DNA from: Congeria kusceri
Taxonomy: Eukaryota > Mollusca > Bivalvia > Myida > Dreissenidae
NCBI GenBank assembly: GCA_027627225.1
Contig: CM051034.1
Location: forward strand, 11,301,761-11,365,760
Length of the DNA: 64,000 nt
Direction of reading: 5' to 3'
The notes under the pieces were generated by a model. The model was not told the DNA's origin. It was given only the letters and a program-made list of their open reading frames with translations, and made no database searches. Below, piece after piece: positions 57,163-64,000 of the stretch. The position numbers and the translations under genes were made by a program. Position 1 is the stretch's first letter. Every line of letters begins with the position of its first letter.

Positions 57163-57383
57163 CATTAAAATCATACAATTTACCTATAGATAATTCACAT
57201 AACCTAAAGTTTTTTACAGTGTAATAAAAACAAAAACCTACCGACCGCCAGACCCTAAATTGTTTGGCCTTTAACAATCAGCCGCCAGAAACACAACTAT
57301 TATTATTAAGGCCTTAGAGTTGAAATAATTTCGATTTAGAGTTGTTTATCGGGAGATAAACAAGATTTGTCGGGGGATACCGG
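57163..57383. other. Intronic non-coding DNA
   Basis: Nothing recognised between the DIRS element and the SINE. Confidence 0.4.
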
Positions 57384-57690
57384 GCCCGGCTAGCTCATTT
57401 GGTAGAGCGCTGGACTGTCTATCCGGGGATCGTGAGTTCTAATCCCAGCCCGGCCACATAACTTGTGTGGGGATTGGTCATGAAATTATTTCTACGGCCA
57501 TACTCCCCCTACCTCTGATTCAAGTAGGGCAGTTGTCAATTACTGGCATAAGTATGTGCACTTAGTACTGGTAAACCGCTTAGATCGGCTAAGCTTGCCC
57601 AGGATAAGTGTGAGTAGGTTAACTGACCGCCGTGATATGACTGAAATACTGTTGAAAACGGCGAGAAAAATCCAAATAAACAAACAAACG
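57384..57690 (+). mobile_element. Full-length tRNA-derived SINE
   Basis: The tRNA-like head has A box TAGCTCATTTGGTAGAGCGC, an anticodon-like loop CTGTCTA and B box GAGTTCTAATCCC. The body shares CACATAACTTGTGTGGGGAT and TTCTACGGCCATACTCC with the copy at 45219. The tail has CCGTGATATGACTGAAATAC, ACGGCGAGAAAAATCC and (AAAC)n. The 3' block is of a type conserved across molluscan SINEs. It lies just upstream of the host exon at 57823. Confidence 0.8.
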
Positions 57691-57822
57691 CGAACATGGT
57701 TTAATTCCAACACATCAGAACTACAAATTAGCCAATAAACTATGCAACACATTATTTCTTAATTTAAATTTCTTTGTGAATTTTAGTTCTTTAATAAATG
57801 TTGTATGTTTGATATGTTTCAG

Positions 57823-57894
57823 GAAATACTTTGCATATGCGTGGAAGTTAGCAACAGTTGCTTGGACTGCGCCAGGAATCTCGCCTTGGACCTG
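57823..57894 (+). CDS. Host gene exon (72 bp)
   Basis: The acceptor GATATGTTTCAG and donor GACCTG|GTATGT frame 24 codons in phase 0 (EILCICVEVSNSCLDCARN...). The phase matches both the end of the large exon (48442) and the start of the next exon (60676). The amphipathic Leu/Cys/Ala pattern continues the helical domain. It is short, so it was identified from splice signals and phase. Confidence 0.65.
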
Positions 57895-58194
57895 GTATGT
57901 TAACAGTCGGTTAATGGACATTTGAATGTTTACTATCCTTAAGGCTTTATACAAATAATAAAAATGAAAATCTGTGTACAAGTCCCTTTTAGTGTAGGTT
58001 TTACTTGACTGCACAGACTGCGAGAAACCTCTCAATCAGACTGCATGGTTTGAAACCTGTTGACAAAATATTCAAAACATGATGTACAGTGTTAAATAAT
58101 TGATAATAATGCAATTGTTATGTAAAAAAGAGATACTTGCACCTTGTTGTGTTAGTATTATGTTTATTATGTATTAAAATAAGTCAGACAGGTT
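57895..58194. other. Intronic non-coding DNA
   Basis: No gene or repeat recognised. Confidence 0.4.
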
Positions 58195-58335
58195 TGTCAG
58201 ACATGACTGACAATCGGACAGGTTTGTCAGACATGACTGACAATCAGACAGGTTTGTCAGACAGGTTTGTCAGACATGACTGACAATCGGACAGGTTTCT
58301 CAGACAGGTTTGTCAGACATGACTGACAATCAGAC
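58195..58335. repeat. ~30-bp minisatellite (ACAGGTTTGTCAGACATGAC)
   Basis: About four to five units of GGACAGGTTTGTCAGACATG plus ACTGACAATC, with partial units (ACAGGTTTGTCAG alone) between them. Confidence 0.85.
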
Positions 58336-58365
58336 AGGTTTCACGTTGTCGTAAGTCTGCACACG

Positions 58366-58815
58366 TTTGAATCATTTCATATGACCTGAGCTGGTATTTA
58401 TAAACAATCATTTCATATGACCTGGGCTGGTATTTATAAACAATCATTTCATGTGACCTGAGCTGGTATTTATAAACAATCATTTCATATGACCTGAGCT
58501 GGTATTTATAAACAATCGTGTCATATGACCTGGGCTGGTATTTATAAACAATCAATTCATGTGATATAAACAATCATTTCATGTGACCTGAGCTGGTATT
58601 TATAAACAATCATTTCATGTGACCTGAGCTGGTATTTATAAACAATTATTTCATATGACCTGAGCTGGTATTTATAAACAATCATTTCATGTGACCTGGG
58701 CTGGTATTTATAAACAATCATTTCATATGACCTGAGCTGGTATTTATAAAACAATCATTTCATTTGACCTGGGCTGGTTTTTCATATGACCTGGGCTGGT
58801 ATTTATAAACAATCT
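58366..58815. repeat. 36-bp minisatellite (~12 units)
   Basis: The unit CATTTCATATGACCTGAGCT + GGTATTTATAAACAAT alternates ATATG/ATGTG and GAGCT/GGGCT. One unit is truncated at about 58555 and one at 58770. Open frames on the minus strand ('YKYQLRSYEMIV' repeats) are artefacts. Confidence 0.9.
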
Positions 58816-59013
58816 TAGTCCAAAATTTAGACAAATCTTAAATTCGCTAATTTTAATATTGTATCTTCTGACAAAGAAATTCACTGTTGGAATATTTTGA
58901 CACAGAAATTCAGATTGCTACAAGCGTATAAATATTTAGTATTTGTCATGCATATGTTTCAAGGCATAGTATTTCAAACACACATTTTTGATTTTGCCAT
59001 ATTTTCTACTTGA

Positions 59014-60611
59014 AGCTGCAGTCCATAGAATATAATTCAAAACATCTTTAATTAGCATTAGTTCTCATGAATGTTAATGACATTTATTGGACGGAAAACT
59101 GTTTCTTATTTCCGAAAGGCATTTTATAATGTCTATGTTTGAAAACGCTTGGTACGAACCGAATACACTCTAATGTGCATGCTGATTTACTCCGACGGCA
59201 TCACCAACTATCGCATGCAGATAACTATACTATAAAAAGTTACCAAAACGTTATTATTTTACTGATTTCAATGCTTTTTTCGGCGTAGCTGTCTAAGATC
59301 ACTTTTAACCTAGATTTCTTGCGATAATTTTATGCAGCGGGAAAAGTGAATGCCAATAGAATTGGGCAGATTTTCTAATTTCAGGGAATGCAAACTTACA
59401 ACAATGGTTTTATGTTCACCAATAACTGTTACATATTTTGGGGGAATAAAATTTACATAATTGTTTGCATAAGCGGTTAAAATAAAGTTATAAACATATC
59501 TTCAACATACACTCTAGAACTGAACATAGTTATGAACAATTTTACTCATTGTATTTTATGAACTTAATGTAATATTTATTCACATAATGAAATCATTATT
59601 TTGTTTAGCCTACATCAGCTGCACTCTCTATAAATAGCAATTACAATGATCCAATTTTGTGAGAATTATTGCGCTCTGAAACCTTTCGGAGACATAACGT
59701 AGATATTCGGCGAAGATCGGTATGAAATGGTCTATTCCATCGTATTCAACACACTCGAGATAAAGGATGCATCATTCTAAAAATAGTGTGTGATAGAGCT
59801 ATGCTAATGTATCAATTAGCGTCCAGAGAATCATAAACCCGAAAATTTCAATAAATGGGGAATTTATATTTATAAACTTATTGTGCATGTTAATTTAATA
59901 TTTGAATTGCGGTTGCGTTTTATTAAGAATGATTTATAATTGCACCTTTCTATTAACTTCTCCAGTAGATGTTATTCGATTTTAAACAATATTTAACATC
60001 TTTCTATAAATAAAATGTGGTGAAAGAAGTCTTGTAAAACGTCGAAATGTTACTTTTACTTCATTTGCGTAGCATGAATACAATATTTGCAAAACTTATG
60101 ATACGTATAGTATATTATTTAACATAACTATGTACACTCGTCTAATATATAATAATTTTCATTCATTTCCGCAATTATTTTCTGACAATGCTTATTTGTT
60201 AAATTTGCCTGACAAATTCATGTAACAATTATATTAACTTAAATTACTAGCATTTAGGTTATTCATTTATCACGGGTGAAAACTTCGAAGGTATGATCGG
60301 TTTATTCACGGTAAACATCTTAATAATGTTTGAGTTTATCTCCAATTAATTTTGGGTCCGATAAGGTTTCTTATAGTGTCCAAAAGAAGTCTCCTTAGTG
60401 GGGACCAAACAAGCTGGGGTCCGAGAAGTCACGTTAACGATCATCTTGTGCCTCTTGTATTATGTTTCGGGTAAAAAACGGACATCTCAATATAAATTTC
60501 AACGCCGATTGTCTTTTTTAAAGACATTTCTTGTTTGTATTTTGATCGGTAAGATGTACATTAGAAACGATTTCTGCAAAGTTTTTTTTAACATATTTCT
60601 GGACTGCTGCT
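59014..60611. mobile_element. TTAA-type MITE, long copy (1.6 kb)
   Basis: AGCTGCAGTCCATAGAATAT on the left and AGCAGCAGTCCAGAAATATG on the right (reverse complement). TTAA is at 60612-60615; the left flank has decayed to TTGA. It shares its ends with the 183-bp copy at 10794-10976. The interior shows no transposase. Confidence 0.65.
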
Positions 60612-60675
60612 TTAAGTTAAGAATGGCTTAAGAGTCTTTATAAACATGGACCCTGCTATGCCATTCTTCTGACAG

Positions 60676-60855
60676 GTGGGTTCCTACAAGTTCCTGCCAG
60701 ACATTGAGAGTAAGGACCGTCTAGTCCGCACCATCAGCAGTCCGCTACTCCAGTATCGGACCGTACAGTCCATCCTCGAGGCCCAGTATGACACTTACGG
60801 CTTCCTGGCAAGCTTCCCAGCCTCGTTGAAAGCTGTCATTGATGCGTTTTTTCAG
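60676..60855 (+). CDS. Host gene exon (180 bp)
   Basis: The acceptor TTCTGACAG and donor TTTTTTCAG|GTTGGT frame 60 codons in phase 0 (VGSYKFLPDIESKDRLV...). The text reads like a helical repeat domain: 'SSPLLQYRTVQSILEAQYD' and 'FPASLKAVIDAFFQ'. G+C and codon use are clearly higher than in the surrounding intron. Joins from 57894 and to 62261 keep phase 0. Confidence 0.72.
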
Positions 60856-60892
60856 GTTGGTAGTAAAGTTTTTACCAGTGCATTTTTGCCAG

Positions 60893-61147
60893 GGCCCGTA
60901 TTCACCAACCGATTCTTAGACTTAAGACTTAAGAATAAAGAATGTTCTTGAAACTGTTCTGTTCTAAAAAGGCTGTTTAAATTGTACTTGGTATTCTCCT
61001 ACGCTAATTTTAGCATTCTTTATTAGAATGATTTAGTAATAACATAAGCAGCATTGGAACCTGACATATTTGCAAACAAGTATTATTTCTTGAGTTTGAG
61101 TCAACATTTTGTCCTTAAGTCTAAAAATAGGCTGGTGAATATGGGTC
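60893..61147. mobile_element. ~255-bp MITE with GTATTCACCA inverted repeats
   Basis: GGGCCCGTATTCACCAACCG and GGACCCATATTCACCAGCCT (reverse complement) lie at the ends, continuing through TTAGACTTAAG. There is no clear duplication. Confidence 0.65.
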
Positions 61148-61689
61148 CAGGACTTGCCAGTTCTGTCACTAACAATGGAACTTCATCTTGCCTGAATCTG
61201 CAGTGACCTTGTACGAAAGAAAAAAAATAGTTTGGCAGGACTTATCTATAGACACATCCACAAATGTCAATCATATTTAAATTAATCTGCAATATTATCC
61301 AATCATCGCACTTGAATATCACATGTTTAGCGGTTTTACTATTTTATACAAAAGAGCACATGCATTATGTTTGTGATATTCAAATGAGCACGTGGTAATG
61401 TTTGTGATTTTCGATGAATCAAAATTAATCCTTTAACAATAGCTGGGGAGGAGTCTCAACTATTCGTGGCAAAACCCGGATCGGTCTATTCTGACACAAA
61501 CCATTGAAGTTCAACTTGCCTAAATTTATGGTGAACTTGTCCCAAAGAAATAAGATTGAAAAATTACCTCATCTGTGTAAATGACAATGATTATCATGTT
61601 AATGTAGCTATATGGAAAGAAAATTGTATGATTATGATAATTTTATATTGGTGAACAATTCTAGACATGATTTGTATTCATCCTTGTAC
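61148..61689. other. Intronic non-coding DNA
   Basis: No gene or clear repeat. Confidence 0.4.
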
Positions 61690-62056
61690 TTGCCTACATA
61701 AGTTATTCACTTGAAACGTGGAATATACCTTTCTCATCAACTCCAGTATCAAGGGCAACATTCCCCATTATTCTGTTTTCTATTTTCACAGAGTTATGCC
61801 CTTTTTCACATATATTTACGGGTGAAATGTTTTTATTCATAAGTCTCGTAACTGCCAAACTTCATAGGTTCAACAATCCCCAATGAACTACATAAGGTTT
61901 TCACTTGAAACTTGGAATAATTTGATGAAATAATTGCCCTACCTATTATAAACTCAGTTGTCTATTTCAACAAATTTATGCCCCTTCCGCTTACCAAAAT
62001 ATGTACCAACTGAAATACTTTGAATAGTCCAGCGCTGTCCTCTGACAGCTCTTGTT
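61690..62056 (+). repeat. T3 tandem-repeat, copy 4
   Basis: CATAAGTTATTCACTTGAAA, AACATTCCCCATTATTCTGT and GAGTTATGCCCTTTTTCACA, then TTTGAATAGTCCAGCGCTGT, the hairpin GTCCTCTGAC and AGCTCTTGTT. The head is missing. Confidence 0.7.
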
Positions 62057-62260
62057 AATTATTTGTATTTAATTTAACACATTTTAAAAAGTATCATGAT
62101 TTAGGTACTCTCCATCCGCATTTTGATATGTGTTACAGGCCCTTTTTAAACACATCATTCAGTTACTTTTATATAACAGTTTCCACTAAGATTTTGACCA
62201 AAGCTTTTTAAGATTAAACAATACGTATTATGTTTCACTTTTTATTTTCGTTTGACGCAG

Positions 62261-62320
62261 TTATCCAGACAGATCCTCAAAAAAACAGCAGTAGTGTCCG
62301 GATCTTTGTATAGATCATAG
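62261..62320 (+). CDS. Possible last exon of host gene
   Basis: A pyrimidine-rich acceptor (TTTTATTTTCGTTTGACGCAG) precedes 62261. In phase 0 it reads LSRQILKKTAVVSGSLYRS then stops at 62318-62320. AATAAA follows at about 62767. The phase agrees with 60855. It is short and has no recognised motif, so it is only a candidate. Confidence 0.35.
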   Translation, partial: LSRQILKKTAVVSGSLYRS

Positions 62321-62821
62321 AAAGGCAGTTCGAAAGTACATGAATTTTTAATCCTTCGTGGAATACTGAGTCATTTCTCATTGTTCTATTGAAATCTTTA
62401 TTAAAGGTGCATATCAACTGTATTTCCTGTAAATATAGACACATATTAAAATAAGGCATATTCCCATTGTTCACGAATATATTTTTCTAGTAGCAATACG
62501 ATATTGATGGAATCGTTATGAAAAAATTATATACAATGCCAAAAATTTGTTTTTCGATGCACGGCTCCAGCAAGTTTTGAACTAATGCCTACAAAAGCCC
62601 GCACTTCAATGAAAACTTTTCTGCGCTACAGTACATTTATTAATAGTTCACATGCGCATAGCGGTACTTCATGTGCATTTCACTTATATCTGTTTTACTA
62701 CTACCACACCTAAATTTTCCTGCGCCCGTGAAAAGTGTCACGGTGACAACTTGTTATAATTATAAAAATAAACAATATTTTATTGTTCCATTATAAAAAC
62801 GAGACCGATGTGTTAAGCAGT

Positions 62822-62823
<2 letters not shown>

Positions 62824-62857
<34 letters not shown>
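62824..62857. repeat. Poly-T tract
   Basis: An uninterrupted run of about 33 T, possibly the tail of an antisense retroposon; no element body was recognised. Confidence 0.8.
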
Positions 62858-62859
<2 letters not shown>

Positions 62860-63280
62860 ATACTTCTTAAAATATATATATATTTTTTAGAAAATATTAT
62901 ACCATGTTAGCCGTTAATACGGGGCAATTGTTTTTATTCAATAGATACATGTACTTAGAAATGACAGCTTACACTTGATATGTCAAAACAATTTGTCAAG
63001 TGCATTTATTACTTCAAAACACTTCAACAACTTGAAATCTGTTATCTATTGTTTAACACAATTTGTAAAGCGTTACTTATCTTTTTATAATGACCAAAAA
63101 ATGAGTTCGAACAAAATTGGCAACGTGTTCTGTAGTTGTAAATGTTAAAAACAATTAGTCCACTTCTTAATGTTCTTTTTTTAATAAATTAAATTTTGCT
63201 TTCCTGCTATTTGTTTAATACACAACATTTAATAAAATAAAATCCCGAATATATTGGTGTTATACACATCAGGAAATATA
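62858..63280. other. Non-coding AT-rich DNA
   Basis: No gene or repeat recognised. Confidence 0.4.
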
Positions 63281-63440
63281 CGAGGCGTGTCGTGGGAAAC
63301 CCTGGTCCCGGGCTCAATTCATCTGCATAAAGTGTCATCCTGGATTAGCCTGTGCAGTCCACACAGGCTAATCCGGAACTACATTTTCTGTTTTGAAGGT
63401 ATTTTCTGTTTCAAGTAAGTCACAGGTGTTCTAAAGGCAA
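63281..63440. mobile_element. Palindromic MITE 'P', one half
   Basis: GAGGCGTGTCGTGGGAAACC, AGCCTGTGCAGTCCACACAG and TATTTTCTGTTTCAAGTAAG match the left half of the P elements. The right outer arm is absent. Confidence 0.7.
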
Positions 63441-63589
63441 AAGACAAAATCCACTGTGGTTTTGATCTGCAATAAACTTCATAAATAAAGCGAAATTGAT
63501 GTAACATTATTACTTTTTTTTTCAATAAAAAGGACTAGATTGGAGGAGCATAATAAAATGTACTTAGTTTTAACCTATTTATGTTACCT

Positions 63590-63757
63590 TGATTGTGTCA
63601 AAAGCTTATTGATACATTTTGGAGTCTGTTTCTTGGGTAGAACCAGTACTTGGTGTCTCTTTAGAAAGATCACTCAGTTTGCCCTGAGTAGGTATCGAAC
63701 TCATGTTCTCCCGAACACGAGGCAGACACCATATCCATTACACCACTGCCTCTTTTA
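63590..63757 (-). mobile_element. tRNA-derived SINE, minus strand
   Basis: On the minus strand, AGGCAGTGGTGTAATGGATA (A-box side) and GAGTTCGATACC (B box) make a tRNA-like head. The body TTTCTAAAGAGACACCAAGT and CTGGTTCTACCCAAGAAAC follows. This body sequence is common in bivalve tRNA-SINEs as I recall them. Confidence 0.6.
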
Positions 63758-64000
63758 TGTCGTTCTCATCATAATTGCAGAATGTGTTTGTGAAATAGTG
63801 TTAGGATCAAAATAATTTTCTCATTATTGATGTTTATTGGAAAAAAAGTAAATTTCTCATTATTGATGTTTATTGGAAAATATACAATGTTTTGTTTATT
63901 TCTAGATACACAAAAATAAATGAAAATTAAGAAACAATAGTTTTCTTTCATGGTTTATTGTCAAATAAACCATGTTTAGGAGTATAGATGCTTAGGAATT

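Noticed and set aside
57384..57460. Possible functional tRNA gene (loop GTC-like)
   Set aside because: It continues directly into a SINE body and tail shared with 45219-45412; it is the tRNA-derived head of a SINE.
58313..58754. Minus-strand frames with YKYQLRSYEMIV repeats
   Set aside because: 36-bp minisatellite artefact.

Overview
This window looks like nuclear DNA from a bivalve mollusc. The base composition is AT-rich, the genes have spliced exons with GT/AG borders, and the dispersed repeats (the 'AGCTCACCTGAGC' tandem elements, the 'GAGGCGCGTCGTGGGAAAA' palindromes and tRNA-derived SINEs) are, from memory, typical of bivalves and especially of dreissenid mussels. The genus is inference. 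There is no bacterial-type operon, rRNA or CRISPR array. Long open frames over the minisatellites at 15.7-16.6 kb and 18.3-18.8 kb are artefacts of repeat units divisible by three.

Most of the window is transposons nested in other repeats. 0-10 kb: tandem-repeat elements with ~167-bp (T1) and ~160-bp (T2) units; one T1 array holds a TA-flanked MITE, which itself holds a retroposed tRNA-SINE with a perfect 12-bp target duplication. 10.3-11 kb: two TTAA-flanked elements abut. 11.3-14.35 kb: a hAT transposon with its transposase gene; an internally deleted relative lies at 42.3-43.0 kb. 14.5-16.8 kb: a TTAA-flanked element holds a hAT-like MITE and a tRNA-like sequence whose A-box/D-arm segment is repeated 31 times. 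18.2-26.5 kb: a 24-bp satellite is split by a complete ISL2EU-type transposon (19365-24268) and by a second insertion. 26.7-44.8 kb: foldback elements, more tandem-repeat elements and palindromic MITEs.

45-62.3 kb: the only clear host gene. On the + strand, at least four exons (44999-45129, 45958-48442, 57823-57894, 60676-60855) and a possible last exon (62261-62320) join in compatible phases. They encode a large, acidic, probably nuclear protein with SUMO-interacting motifs and several SUMO-acceptor consensus sites. An SMC5/6-localisation-factor-like (SLF2) identity is only a guess. Its 9.4-kb intron holds a decayed DIRS-type tyrosine-recombinase retrotransposon in antisense (51597-57162). 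The inverted terminal repeats and internal complementary region of that element are still readable. 57.4-64 kb: SINEs, minisatellites and further TTAA or palindromic MITEs.

The ISL2EU genes form a functional pair. A THAP-DDE transposase and a SAP-SWIM-YqaJ nuclease converge from opposite TIRs. The transposase reads open through both exons; the nuclease has one in-frame stop. The TIRs, hAT pair, DIRS termini and TTAA elements come from direct sequence comparison inside the window. Family names beyond hAT, ISL2EU and DIRS are inference.
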